A DNA stretch of 64,000 nucleotides from Bacteroidales bacterium (GTDB lineage: Bacteria; Bacteroidota; Bacteroidia; Bacteroidales; F082): the NCBI GenBank assembly GCA_017616735.1, contig JAFZXP010000047.1, positions 34,359-98,358 of the forward strand, written 5' to 3'. Position 1 is the first letter of the stretch, and each line of letters begins with the position of its first letter. Of this stretch, positions 1-7,789 are shown in pieces. The notes under the pieces are model-generated. The model did no database searches and was not told the DNA's origin. It was given only the letters and a program-made list of their open reading frames with translations. A program made the translations under genes and the position numbers.

Positions 1-1
1 C

Positions 2-505
2 GGCGTGGCCAAAGGTTATGCCATGACTGGATGGAGAATCGGTTATATAGCCGCTCCTATGGCCATCGTCAACGCTTGCAACAAAATTCAGGGACAATAC
101 ACATCAGGTATCTGCACAATTTCACAGGCAGCATCGGTGGCAGCAATGCAACTCTCACCTGAAAATTCAGAAGAAGTTAAAAACATGTGCAAGGCATTCA
201 GAAACCGCCGCGACATGTTCTACAAACTTCTCATGGAGATTCCTGGCCTGAAGCTGAGCTTGCCGGCCGGCGCATTCTACATGTTCCCGGATGTCAGCGC
301 TTACTACGGCAAGAGCGACGGCGCTACAGTAATGAAAAACAGCGATGACCTTTGCATGTATCTGCTTTACAACGCACACGTGGCCTGCGTGGCCGGTGGC
401 GCTTTCGGTAACGACAACTGCATCCGTCTGTCGTATGCCACATCAGAGGACAAACTCCGCGAGGCTGCACGCCGCTTGAAAGAAGCTTTTGCTAAACTTA
501 AATAA
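2..505 (+). CDS. PLP-dependent class I/II aminotransferase, C-terminal part (5' end outside window)
   Basis: The reading frame is open from the window edge, so this is the 3' part of a longer gene. The first residues read VAKGYAMTGWRIGYIAAP, the class I aminotransferase block that holds the pyridoxal-phosphate lysine (the K in AKGYAMTGWR) and the arginine after it. The C-terminal small domain follows, with GAFYMFPDVS and CIRLSYATS, where the arginine binds the substrate carboxylate. It fits an aspartate/aromatic aminotransferase of about 390-400 residues. The exact amino acid substrate cannot be read from this part. It ends 8 bases before the heptose kinase gene and is probably co-transcribed with it. 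Confidence 0.88.
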   Translation, partial: GVAKGYAMTGWRIGYIAAPMAIVNACNKIQGQYTSGICTISQAASVAAMQLSPENSEEVKNMCKAFRNRRDMFYKLLMEIPGLKLSLPAGAFYMFPDVSAYYGKSDGATVMKNSDDLCMYLLYNAHVACVAGGAFGNDNCIRLSYATSEDKLREAARRLKEAFAKLK

Positions 506-513
506 AGACAATA

Positions 514-1518
514 ATGCCCAAAAACAATATCAAGGCGCTCTTCGACTCTTTCAACGAGAAGAGGATATTAATTATAGGTGACGTGATGCTCGACCTCTAC
601 CTTAACGGCAAGGTCGAGCGCATCTCACCCGAAGCGCCTGTGCCGATAGTAGCGGTAGGCAACCGTTTCAGCCGCTTGGGCGGAGCTGCCAACGTAGCCC
701 AAAACATCAAAGCCCTTGGCGCCGAGCCGGTGCTTTGCTCCATTATAGGTGACGACTCGAAGTCGCACGACTTCTTCGACCTTCTGAAAGAACATCAGAT
801 GCCAGCAAACGGCATCATCAAAAGCAAGGAGCGTCGCACCACCACCAAATACCGCATCATAGGCAACAACTCACAGATGCTTCGGGTCGACGACGAGGAC
901 ACATTCAACCTCACACCCAAAGAATACGAAGCCATCAGTGAAAAAATCGACAGCATTCTCTATAGAGAGCGCATCGACGGCATTATTCTCCAGGATTACA
1001 ACAAAGGCGTACTTACCGAGCAGCTTATCCGTCGCGTGATCGCCATAGCCAACGAAAAAAACATTCCGGTTGGTGTCGATCCCAAAAAGAACAATTTCCT
1101 TGCCTACGAGCACTGCACTCTTTTCAAGCCGAACCTGAAAGAGCTCAAGGAAGGCATCAACGTCGAATTTTCAACCGACAACATCAGAGGAATTCTGGTC
1201 GGCGTCAATGCTTTGCAAGACAAGTTACAGTGCCGTCTGGTTATGAACACCCTGTCGGAACGCGGTGTCCTCATCCAGGAAATGATCGGCGGCAAAAAGT
1301 CGCACCACCACATTCCCGCACACCTGCGTAAGATTGCCGACGTTTCAGGCGCCGGCGACACAGTGCTTGGCGTGGCCATGCTGTGCTTGGTTAGCGGGCA
1401 GGACGCATACAATATCGCCGCCATTTCCAATCTGGCCGGCGGACTGGTTTGCGAAGAAATAGGCGCGGTTCCGATTAACAAGGAAAGATTGCTTAAAGAA
1501 ACGGAAAAATTAAAATAA
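514..1518 (+). CDS. hldA: PfkB-family D-glycero-beta-D-manno-heptose-7-phosphate kinase (HldE/RfaE kinase domain)
   Basis: A 334-residue ribokinase-like sugar kinase. It shows IIGDVMLDLYLNG near the N terminus, the substrate block GGAANVAQN, and the PfkB anion-hole signature DVSGAGDTV near residue 277, whose aspartate is the catalytic base. Its closest family is the kinase domain of HldE, which makes heptose-1,7-bisphosphate for the LPS core precursor ADP-heptose. Enteric HldE is about 477 residues with a fused nucleotidyltransferase, so this is the kinase-only form. The adenylyltransferase is not nearby. Another PfkB sugar kinase remains possible. Confidence 0.8.
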   Translation: MPKNNIKALFDSFNEKRILIIGDVMLDLYLNGKVERISPEAPVPIVAVGNRFSRLGGAANVAQNIKALGAEPVLCSIIGDDSKSHDFFDLLKEHQMPANGIIKSKERRTTTKYRIIGNNSQMLRVDDEDTFNLTPKEYEAISEKIDSILYRERIDGIILQDYNKGVLTEQLIRRVIAIANEKNIPVGVDPKKNNFLAYEHCTLFKPNLKELKEGINVEFSTDNIRGILVGVNALQDKLQCRLVMNTLSERGVLIQEMIGGKKSHHHIPAHLRKIADVSGAGDTVLGVAMLCLVSGQDAYNIAAISNLAGGLVCEEIGAVPINKERLLKETEKLK

Positions 1519-1545
1519 AATCTGTTTTGCTGCGTTAACTTGTTC

Positions 1546-2376
1546 ATGAAATTGAATAAATCATACAAAAAAACACTGTTCGTGCTTGGGCTCTTGTTGT
1601 GCATGAGCATGCAGAGCGTTGTGGCTCAGCAGGAAAAGCCCAAGAATCTGTTGATGTACGACACCGAGCCGTATCATTTCGGTTTCATTTTGGCCATCAA
1701 CCAGATGTCATATGCTTTCAGCTTTGTAGACAACTACCAGATTATTGCTCACAATGCCTCGGAATATCCCAACACAGCCGACCTGCATTACACAGCCGGT
1801 GCAGATTATTACGTGCGCAGCATCGAAGCGGCTCCGCAGCCGGGCTTCACAGTGGGTGTGGTAGGCAATCTACGGCTAGGCAAATACTTCGACCTGCGTC
1901 TTATCCCTTCGCTCAGTTTCGGAACCCGCACAATAACATATCGGCTGTACAAGGAAAAGCTTGATGCCGGCATCACCGAGAATTTCACGCAAAAGAAATC
2001 CATTTTCTCCACCTTTATCGAGCTGCCGCTTTTGGTTAAATACAAGTCGAAACGACTCAACAACGTGGCGGCCTACGTCATAGCCGGAGGCAATTTCAAG
2101 ATTGACTTGGCGTCGCAGAAGAAATGGGACATCGACACACAAAGCGCATCGGGCGAGCAAATAACCGTTACCGACAACATCAGAGTTAAAAAAGTTGACT
2201 TGGCGGCCGAAATCGGAGCCGGATTCGATTTTTACACCGGATATTTCAAATTTGGCATTGAGGCAAAGATGAGTTTCGGACTTCTAAACGTGCTAGATTC
2301 GCAAAATCTTATCTACGATTCGAGTATAAAAAACCTTCAAAACAGAACATTCCAATTGTCACTGACATTCGAATAG
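1546..2376 (+). CDS. PorT-family outer-membrane protein (type IX secretion-associated)
   Basis: The start is the ATG at 1546, since the codons upstream in frame are only a TTG. Residues 1-27 form a signal peptide ending VVAQ. The mature protein opens with a DTEPYHFGFILAINQM block typical of PorT/SprT, an outer-membrane beta-barrel protein needed for type IX secretion and gliding in Bacteroidota. The rest alternates short amphipathic strands and ends in a strand with a terminal aromatic (LSLTFE). At 276 residues it is close to PorT size. It follows the heptose kinase by 27 bases. Function is assigned by family resemblance only; a generic PorT-like barrel is the alternative. Confidence 0.75.
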   Translation: MKLNKSYKKTLFVLGLLLCMSMQSVVAQQEKPKNLLMYDTEPYHFGFILAINQMSYAFSFVDNYQIIAHNASEYPNTADLHYTAGADYYVRSIEAAPQPGFTVGVVGNLRLGKYFDLRLIPSLSFGTRTITYRLYKEKLDAGITENFTQKKSIFSTFIELPLLVKYKSKRLNNVAAYVIAGGNFKIDLASQKKWDIDTQSASGEQITVTDNIRVKKVDLAAEIGAGFDFYTGYFKFGIEAKMSFGLLNVLDSQNLIYDSSIKNLQNRTFQLSLTFE

Positions 2377-2470
2377 TCACAAAAACATAATCATAACAAA
2401 GTGAAAATCATTAAATTAACTATATTTTTTGATTTTTCACTTTTTTTATTTTTTTAAACGAAAAAAGTTG

Positions 2471-2478
2471 TATCTTTG
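2471..2478 (+). promoter_or_regulatory. Bacteroidota -7 promoter box upstream of the tRNA-Glu genes
   Basis: TATCTTTG followed by CA matches the Bacteroidota sigma-ABfr -7 consensus TAnnTTTG. It lies after a T/A-rich stretch without genes and about 85 bases before the first tRNA-Glu, so the transcript would begin with the hairpin repeat that separates them. Confidence 0.6.
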
Positions 2479-2488
2479 CACCGCTTTT

Positions 2489-2562
2489 AAGTCGTTAGTC
2501 GTTAGACTTTAGTCTTTAGCAACTTCTAAAGACTAACAACTAAAAACTAAAGACTAAAAACT
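2489..2562. repeat. Intergenic short-word repeat, family A (TTAGTC / GACTAA type)
   Basis: Imperfect iterations of GTCGTTAGTC and ACTTTAGTCTTTAG are followed by complementary CTAAAGACTAACAACT and AACTAAAGACTAAAAACT, so the unit can fold into a long imperfect hairpin. It ends exactly at the first base of the tRNA. The same family occurs between 2797 and 2877 and at 49399-49471. Confidence 0.8.
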
Positions 2563-2636
2563 GGTCTCTTCGTCTAGTCTGGTTAGGACGTCAGGTTTTC
2601 ATCCTGGTAACTCGGGTTCAAATCCCGGAGAGACTA
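2563..2636 (+). tRNA. tRNA-Glu (anticodon TTC), copy 1
   Basis: Full cloverleaf: acceptor GGTCTCT with AGAGACT, D-arm with TAGTCTGGTTAGGA, anticodon stem TCAGG/CCTGG with loop TTTTCAT giving anticodon TTC, and T-arm CGGGTTCAAATCCCG. CCA is not encoded. It is identical to the second copy 86 bases downstream. Confidence 0.97.
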
Positions 2637-2640
2637 CTAA

Positions 2641-2722
2641 AAGTTGTCAGTTAACAGTTATCAGTTAACAGTTATTTTTTAAAAACTGACAACTATCAAC
2701 TGGCAACTGGTAACTGTAAATG
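2641..2722. repeat. Intergenic short-word repeat, family B (TAACTG / CAGTTA type)
   Basis: Words GTTGTCAGTTAACAG and TTATCAGTTAACAG on one arm are complementary to CTGACAACTATCAACTGGCAACTG on the other, around a TTTTTTAAAAA centre. It lies between the two identical tRNA-Glu genes. Related copies are at 5983-6083 and 59438-59511. Confidence 0.8.
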
Positions 2723-2796
2723 GGTCTCTTCGTCTAGTCTGGTTAGGACGTCAGGTTTTCATCCTGGTAACTCGGGTTCAAATCCCGGAGAGACTA
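2723..2796 (+). tRNA. tRNA-Glu (anticodon TTC), copy 2
   Basis: Base-for-base the same tRNA as the upstream copy, including the acceptor, anticodon TTC and the trailing ACTACT. The pair looks like a tandem duplication whose spacer was filled by a repeat element. Confidence 0.97.
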
Positions 2797-2877
2797 CTGT
2801 TAAGACCTTAGTCATTAGATGCTAGACCTTAGTAAAATCACTACTAAAGTCTAAAGTCTAAGGTCTAAAGTCTAAAT
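2797..2877. repeat. Intergenic short-word repeat, family A, second copy
   Basis: TTAGTCATTAGATGCTAGACC, in pieces, is followed by runs of TAAAGTCTAAAG and AAGGTCTAAAG. It has the same word composition as the repeat upstream of the first tRNA and sits between the second tRNA and the terminator-like hairpin. Confidence 0.7.
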
Positions 2878-2882
2878 GAAAG

Positions 2883-2939
2883 CGAGGTCAGAAAATAGGG
2901 AGTTGAGTAGCACCCTGGGTTCTGGCTTTTATTTTTAAT
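2883..2939 (+). terminator. Hairpin plus T-rich tail, probable terminator of the tRNA-Glu transcript
   Basis: Nested pairing of TCAGAA with TTCTG and of AGGG with CCCT is followed by GCTTTTATTTTT. The position just after the tRNA pair and before the next gene suits a rho-independent terminator. A structured leader of the next gene is the alternative. Confidence 0.55.
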
Positions 2940-2951
2940 AAGACTTACGTC

Positions 2952-3611
2952 ATGAAGAGAGTTTTCTCAGGTATGGTTTTTTCACCGAGAAGCGTGAAGG
3001 CATTGCTGACGCTCCTCTTTTTGGTGTTTATGGCGGGAGGTCTTAAAGCTCAAAACGAAGACATTCATTTTGGCGTACGTGGCGGAATTGGCATGTCCAC
3101 TCTGCGCGGGATGGAAAACAACGGCCTTCGACTGGGCATCACAGCCGGCGCATTCGGACAATACTTATTAAACGAAAACAACAGCCTGCAAGCTGAGCTC
3201 TATTATTCATCAGGTGGTCAGCAGTCGGAGAAATGGACCGAAAACAGCGGCGATCAGGTGAAGGTATACAGCAAATACGGCTTGCATTACATCAATTTGC
3301 CGATAATATATCAGTATTATTTTCCAGCCATACTTGGTCTTGAGGCCGGTTTGAATTTCCGTTATTGCATGGCCGGTTCTCTGCAGACAAAAATCGGCAA
3401 TGGCAGCTGGCAATCACAAAGCTTCTCATCATCCGACTACAATTCTTTTGACATGGGGCTGCTGCTTGGAATTTACACCGACCACCTCATTCCACATGAT
3501 AATTTCTTCGTGAGCTTAAGGGTTTACTTTGGTTTTATCAACGTGCTCACCAACGAGGGCGGCAACAAAAACTTAAGCGTACAAGCCAGTGTCGGTTACA
3601 CATTGTTTTAA
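2952..3611 (+). CDS. Outer-membrane beta-barrel protein (PorT/OMP_b-brl family)
   Basis: A 219-residue protein. Residues 1-34 form a signal peptide (hydrophobic core ALLTLLFLVFMAGG, cleavage near LKAQ). The mature chain begins HFGVRGGIGMSTLRG, the glycine-rich first strand seen in Bacteroidota outer-membrane barrel proteins, and proceeds through alternating strands to a C-terminal barrel strand ending in phenylalanine (SVGYTLF). It is probably an eight-stranded barrel in the outer membrane. No specific ligand or role can be inferred. It is 2 bases upstream of lplA, but shared function is unlikely. Confidence 0.75.
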   Translation: MKRVFSGMVFSPRSVKALLTLLFLVFMAGGLKAQNEDIHFGVRGGIGMSTLRGMENNGLRLGITAGAFGQYLLNENNSLQAELYYSSGGQQSEKWTENSGDQVKVYSKYGLHYINLPIIYQYYFPAILGLEAGLNFRYCMAGSLQTKIGNGSWQSQSFSSSDYNSFDMGLLLGIYTDHLIPHDNFFVSLRVYFGFINVLTNEGGNKNLSVQASVGYTLF

Positions 3612-3613
3612 AC

Positions 3614-4570
3614 ATGAAGCCTAAAATCAACATCGTTATCGGCAACCAATACAACCCACACCTCAATCTGGCTGTGGAAAGCGCTCTTTTTGACGAGGGT
3701 TTGTCCGATACAGTGACCATGTTCCTCTGGAAAAACAGACAGACAGTCGTCTATGGCTACAACCAGAATCCATTCACGGAATGCAATGTGGAATTACTCC
3801 TTTCGGAAGGCGGTCATGCCGCAAGAAGAAGAACCGGAGGTGGTGCCGTCTATCATGATCTGGGGAATTTAAACTTCTCTTTCGTAGCAAATAAAAAGCA
3901 TTATGATGTTGCAAAGCAGATGAACGTCATCAAGACCGCTCTGCGTTATTTCGGGCTGGAAGCCGAGGTATCAGGCCGCAACGACATACTTTTCGAGGGG
4001 CGCAAATTCTCAGGAAACGCCTTTGGAATCTATAAAGACAGACGTTTGCACCATGGCACTATACTGATTAAGACCGACGGCGAGAAACTGGCTAAATACC
4101 TGAAGGTCAATCCTGCCAAGCTTCAAAAACACGGGGTAAAATCAGTAGCCAGCCGCATCATCAATCTGTCGGAAGCCGCCGACATTACGTCAGATTCGAT
4201 AATTCCATATCTTTCAAAAGCTTTTGAAGAAGTTTACGAAGCAAAAGCAGAAGTTGTTGACTTCAACTCTCTTCTTACCGATAAAGTACTTAAAACCAGA
4301 GACTTATTCGCTTCAGACGAATATCTTTTCGGCAAGTGGCGCAACTTCCATGCAAAGAAAAGTGCACAATTTCCTTGGGGTTTGGTCGAGCTCGATATGC
4401 ACGTCAACGAGGAAAAAGGCATCATAGAAAGCGTTTCAATCGCCTCCGACGGCCTTGAGCCCGAGCTTATTGACGATGCCGAACGCATTTTTACCGGAGC
4501 CAGCATCAAATTAGCGCCCGATTGTGGCCACAACTATGTCGCCAAAGATATTCTCAGCCTTATTTATTGA
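3614..4570 (+). CDS. lplA: Lipoate-protein ligase A
   Basis: A 318-residue ligase that activates lipoate with ATP and attaches it to lysines of 2-oxoacid dehydrogenase and glycine-cleavage proteins. The signature RRRTGGGAVYHDLGNLNFSF is present near residues 73-92, followed by the lysine region GRNDILFEGRKFSGNAFG and the HHGTIL block. The C-terminal accessory domain (about residues 245-318) is present, so this is the full two-domain type able to activate free lipoate. It follows the barrel-protein gene closely, with its own ATG directly after that stop. Confidence 0.9.
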   Translation: MKPKINIVIGNQYNPHLNLAVESALFDEGLSDTVTMFLWKNRQTVVYGYNQNPFTECNVELLLSEGGHAARRRTGGGAVYHDLGNLNFSFVANKKHYDVAKQMNVIKTALRYFGLEAEVSGRNDILFEGRKFSGNAFGIYKDRRLHHGTILIKTDGEKLAKYLKVNPAKLQKHGVKSVASRIINLSEAADITSDSIIPYLSKAFEEVYEAKAEVVDFNSLLTDKVLKTRDLFASDEYLFGKWRNFHAKKSAQFPWGLVELDMHVNEEKGIIESVSIASDGLEPELIDDAERIFTGASIKLAPDCGHNYVAKDILSLIY

Positions 4571-4590
4571 TATCCAAACGGATTTTTTCG

Positions 4591-4598
4591 TAATTTTG
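4591..4598 (+). promoter_or_regulatory. -7 promoter box for miaB
   Basis: TAATTTTG followed by CAGCC is a good match to TAnnTTTG and lies 17 bases before the miaB ATG, leaving a short leader. Confidence 0.65.
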
Positions 4599-4615
4599 CA
4601 GCCAAATTTTAAGAG

Positions 4616-5986
4616 ATGAAGTATTTTTTGCTGCCATTGGGTTGCCAGATGAACCGGAGCGACACTGAACGTGTCCGCACCATGCTGCATGGCATGGGTT
4701 TCGTTGAGACCGACAAGGAAGAAGAGGCCACGATACTGGGCGTGATAGCATGTTCGGTGCGTCAAAAAGGCATCGACAAGGTGTATTCACGCATACTGAA
4801 ATGGAACGAAATGAAGCAGAACCACAACTGCATCACCTTTGTGTCGGGCTGCATACTGCCAGCCGACCGCGAACGTTTCGTGAAGCTGTTCGACCTGGTC
4901 TTTACCATGAATGAGCTGCCCGATCTGCCCGATATGATTCGTCAATACGGCGTTTTCATTCCGACAAAAGAATCGGTTGAGCAGGAGCCGGTATTCCCAC
5001 TGGTGGGCATACCAGTCAACAGAAATGTCAATCCGTCGGCCAACATGGACCGCTTCTGGGTGATAGAACCCGACCACATGTCCGACTTTGAGGCGTTTAT
5101 CCCCATTCAGAACGGCTGCAACAAATTCTGCACATACTGCGCAGTGCCTTACACTCGCGGACGCGAAGTGTCCAGAAAATCGGAGGATATCATCAACGAG
5201 TTGAAAGAACTCGTCGACAAAGGATACAAATCAATTACTTTGCTCGGACAGAATGTCAATTCGTACGGTTTGGACAAGAAAGGCGAAGAGATAAACTTCG
5301 CTGAACTATTGCGCAGAATCGGAGCCTATGGCGACGCCAGCGGCAAAGAATTCTGGGTCTACTTCACCTCGCCCCATCCGCGCGATATGAGCGACGAAGT
5401 CATCGAAGTGATATCGCAATACCGCTGCCTGGGCAAACAGATTCACCTGCCGATACAGTCGGGCGACGACAATATGCTGCAGCGCATGAATCGCAAGCAC
5501 ACGCTCGACGATTATCGTCATATCATACACACTATCAGACGGCTGCTGCCTGAAGCTACGATTTTTACCGACATCATTGTGGGTTTCACTGGCGAAACCG
5601 AAGAAGAATTCGAGAATTCGCGCAAAGCTATGGAGGAGTTCAAATACAACATGGCTTACATCGCCCAGTACAGCGTTCGTCCCGGCGCAGTGGCATCATC
5701 ATGGGCCGACGACGTGCCTAAAGCCAAGAAGCGCGAGCGTTATCACATACTCACCGACGAGTTGATGAAGCATTCGCTTGTTTACAATCAAGGACTTATA
5801 GGCAAAACCCAGAAAGTACTTGTAAACGGTTACGACCGCAAAAACGGCTACCTCACAGGTCATACCGAAGGCAAAATCGTCATCCGTTTCCAGTCGCGCG
5901 ACAAGAGCCTGATTGGACAGATTGTGAATGTGAAGGTGACAAGCGCAACTGCATTATCTATTGAAGGAGAACTTTTACAAAGTTGA
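4616..5986 (+). CDS. miaB: tRNA-2-methylthio-N6-dimethylallyladenosine synthase MiaB
   Basis: A 456-residue radical-SAM methylthiotransferase that adds a methylthio group to i6A37 of tRNAs. The N-terminal UPF0004 domain has the three cluster cysteines (C10 in GCQMN, C46 in IACSVRQKG, C79 in SGC). The radical-SAM triad C168-C172-C175 is in CNKFCTYC, followed by the RGREVSR block. The ACSVR context resembles MiaB rather than RimO or MtaB, and a C-terminal TRAM domain is present. A second family member, mtaB, follows directly, separated only by a repeat. Confidence 0.9.
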   Translation: MKYFLLPLGCQMNRSDTERVRTMLHGMGFVETDKEEEATILGVIACSVRQKGIDKVYSRILKWNEMKQNHNCITFVSGCILPADRERFVKLFDLVFTMNELPDLPDMIRQYGVFIPTKESVEQEPVFPLVGIPVNRNVNPSANMDRFWVIEPDHMSDFEAFIPIQNGCNKFCTYCAVPYTRGREVSRKSEDIINELKELVDKGYKSITLLGQNVNSYGLDKKGEEINFAELLRRIGAYGDASGKEFWVYFTSPHPRDMSDEVIEVISQYRCLGKQIHLPIQSGDDNMLQRMNRKHTLDDYRHIIHTIRRLLPEATIFTDIIVGFTGETEEEFENSRKAMEEFKYNMAYIAQYSVRPGAVASSWADDVPKAKKRERYHILTDELMKHSLVYNQGLIGKTQKVLVNGYDRKNGYLTGHTEGKIVIRFQSRDKSLIGQIVNVKVTSATALSIEGELLQS

Positions 5987-6083
5987 CAGTTGACAGTTGA
6001 CAATTATCAGTTAACAGTTTTTAAACAACTGTCAACTATTAACTGTCAACTGCTAACTGCTAACTGCTAACTGCTAACTAAAT
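5983..6083. repeat. Intergenic short-word repeat, family B, between miaB and mtaB
   Basis: TTGACAG words on the left arm pair with CTGTCAA words on the right across TTTTTAAA, followed by four tandem CTGCTAA units. The last unit ends a few bases before the mtaB ATG, and the first base overlaps the miaB stop region. Confidence 0.85.
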
Positions 6084-7388
6084 ATGAGGATTGCATTCAA
6101 GACATTGGGTTGCCGCGTCAATCTCTACGAAACCGACGCTTTGGCGTCGCAGTTCAAGGAGGCTGGTTACGACGTGGTGGAAAGCGACGCCGACGCTGAT
6201 GTTTACGTTGTGAACACCTGCACCGTCACCAACCAAAGCGACCAGAAATGTCGGCAGGCAATCAATCAGATCAGACGCTCCCACCCCACCGCCATCATAG
6301 CGGCGATGGGTTGCATGGTCAACCATCGCAAGCAAGAAATGCTCGACAGCGGTGTTATCGACTACGCCATCGACAACGAGCGCAAATATGCGCTTTTCAG
6401 CATAATCGACAGCCGTCTGAAAGGCGAAACCGTCGACCCCGAGGGTTTCGACAAGGATTTGTTCAGTTACCGCCCTGCTTACAGCACCTTCCACACCCGC
6501 AGCCTGATTAAGATTCACGACGGATGCAACAATTTCTGTTCGTATTGCATCATCCCGAATGTGCGCGGCCGTGCCACCAGTCGTCCGGCCAACGAGATTT
6601 ACGACAACATCCGCAGCGTTGTGGCACACGGCTTCAAAGAGGTGGTTTTGACCGGTGTGAATATGGGACGTTATCGCCACGAAGGTGTTGATTTTGAACA
6701 TCTCGTCGAGAATATCTTAAAAATAGACGGCGATTTCAGAGTTCGCATCTCATCTATCGAGCCCGACAACTTCAGCGACCGGTTTTTGAGCTTGTTTGAC
6801 AATCCCAAACTGGCTCCGCACATGCACATATGCCTTCAGAGTGGCGCCGAAAACACCTTGCGCGACATGCATCGCCACTATACAGCCGCACAGTTCCGCG
6901 ACATGTGCGACCGGATAAAGCAAGCTATTCCTGGTTTTAACATAACAACGGATGTGATTGTCGGCTTCCCTGGTGAGACCGAGTCCGACTTCGCTGAAAG
7001 TGCAGCTATGTGCAAAGCCATTGGATTCAGCCACATACACACTTTCAAATATTCCGTCCGCACTGGCACCAAGGCGGCTACCATGCCCAACCAGATCCCC
7101 GAGACTGTGAAGACCGAGCGCAGTGCTATAATTAGGCGGATTTCAGCCGAAAACAAGCTGGATTATTTCAACCGCATGCTTGGCAAACCGCAGCGCATGC
7201 TCATAGAAAGGGTTATGGCCGACGGCACTGCCCGCGGCTACGGCGAGAACTACATCCCGCTTCGCCTGAAAGCCAAAGATTTAGTGAAAAACACCTTTGT
7301 TGATGTTGTCCTAAGCGACATTATTAATAAAGGTGATAATTCGGAGATGGTGGCCTCTCCTCGTCATTTCGACCGAAACGAAGCGTAG
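6084..7388 (+). CDS. mtaB: tRNA t6A37 methylthiotransferase MtaB
   Basis: A 434-residue radical-SAM methylthiotransferase. Cluster cysteines are C10 (LGCRVN, the MtaB form), C46 (NTCTVT) and C77 (MGCMVN), and the SAM-cluster triad is C148-C152-C155 in CNNFCSYC. It converts t6A37 to ms2t6A37 in ANN-decoding tRNAs. The last ~13 residues (ASPRHFDRNEA and neighbours) are not family sequence. They are read from a common repeat that has overrun the original 3' end, so the native protein would be slightly shorter. Confidence 0.9.
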   Translation: MRIAFKTLGCRVNLYETDALASQFKEAGYDVVESDADADVYVVNTCTVTNQSDQKCRQAINQIRRSHPTAIIAAMGCMVNHRKQEMLDSGVIDYAIDNERKYALFSIIDSRLKGETVDPEGFDKDLFSYRPAYSTFHTRSLIKIHDGCNNFCSYCIIPNVRGRATSRPANEIYDNIRSVVAHGFKEVVLTGVNMGRYRHEGVDFEHLVENILKIDGDFRVRISSIEPDNFSDRFLSLFDNPKLAPHMHICLQSGAENTLRDMHRHYTAAQFRDMCDRIKQAIPGFNITTDVIVGFPGETESDFAESAAMCKAIGFSHIHTFKYSVRTGTKAATMPNQIPETVKTERSAIIRRISAENKLDYFNRMLGKPQRMLIERVMADGTARGYGENYIPLRLKAKDLVKNTFVDVVLSDIINKGDNSEMVASPRHFDRNEA

Positions 7389-7440
7389 TGGAGACCTGAG
7401 CTTGCGAAAGCATTCACCTTTGGTGAATAAATCTCCAACA
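7352..7440. repeat. TCATTTCGACCGAAnCGAAGC-type dispersed repeat overlapping the mtaB 3' end
   Basis: The stretch contains CGTCATTTCGACCGAAACG, then AAGCGTAGTGGAGA and later AAATCTCC, which resemble a dispersed repeat I know from Bacteroidota genomes. An inner palindrome ATTCACC-TTTGGTGAAT lies after the mtaB stop. The repeat encodes the final residues of MtaB. Confidence 0.6.
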
Positions 7441-7480
7441 TATTTTTCAAAGTTTTCTTGACTTTTTCAGAAAAAAGTTG

Positions 7481-7488
7481 TATTTTTG
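7481..7488 (+). promoter_or_regulatory. -7 promoter box for the toxin-antitoxin operon
   Basis: TATTTTTG followed by CAAACG lies 22 bases before the antitoxin ATG and matches TAnnTTTG. Confidence 0.65.
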
Positions 7489-7510
7489 CAAACGTAATTA
7501 TTTTAAATAA

Positions 7511-7789
7511 ATGAATACTGCGACATACAATAGCACTGCGATGAGCAATCTGTGGAATTACCTTAAAGGTTTGCCGTTGTCAATAAAAGACCGTCAATGG
7601 TTGGCTGACAGGTTAATTGAAAGTGCCAAAGACATGAAAGGCAAATCGGCCGATGCGGTAAAATTTCCGCATATTGGCTCTGATTTCAAACCATCTGCCG
7701 AGGTACTTGCCATGAGTTGCGGACCATTACCAGAAGGCTTTGATGTGGAGAAAGAATTAGATAAAATGTGGGAGGATATGGCTAAATGA
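7511..7789 (+). CDS. Putative antitoxin partner of a PIN-domain toxin
   Basis: A 92-residue acidic protein of no recognised DNA-binding family. It is called an antitoxin from context: it directly precedes a PIN-domain gene, and its TGA stop overlaps that gene's ATG (ATGA), the usual coupling of toxin-antitoxin pairs. The N-terminal half is polar and helical, containing LKGLPLSIKDRQWLADRL. The C-terminal part (EKELDKMWEDMAK) is a plausible toxin-wrapping helix. A strong -7 box lies just upstream. Confidence 0.65.
   Translation: MNTATYNSTAMSNLWNYLKGLPLSIKDRQWLADRLIESAKDMKGKSADAVKFPHIGSDFKPSAEVLAMSCGPLPEGFDVEKELDKMWEDMAK

Noticed and set aside
2489-2877. Possible CRISPR array around the tRNA-Glu genes
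   Set aside because: The repeats are short imperfect words, not constant units with unique spacers, and no cas genes are near.
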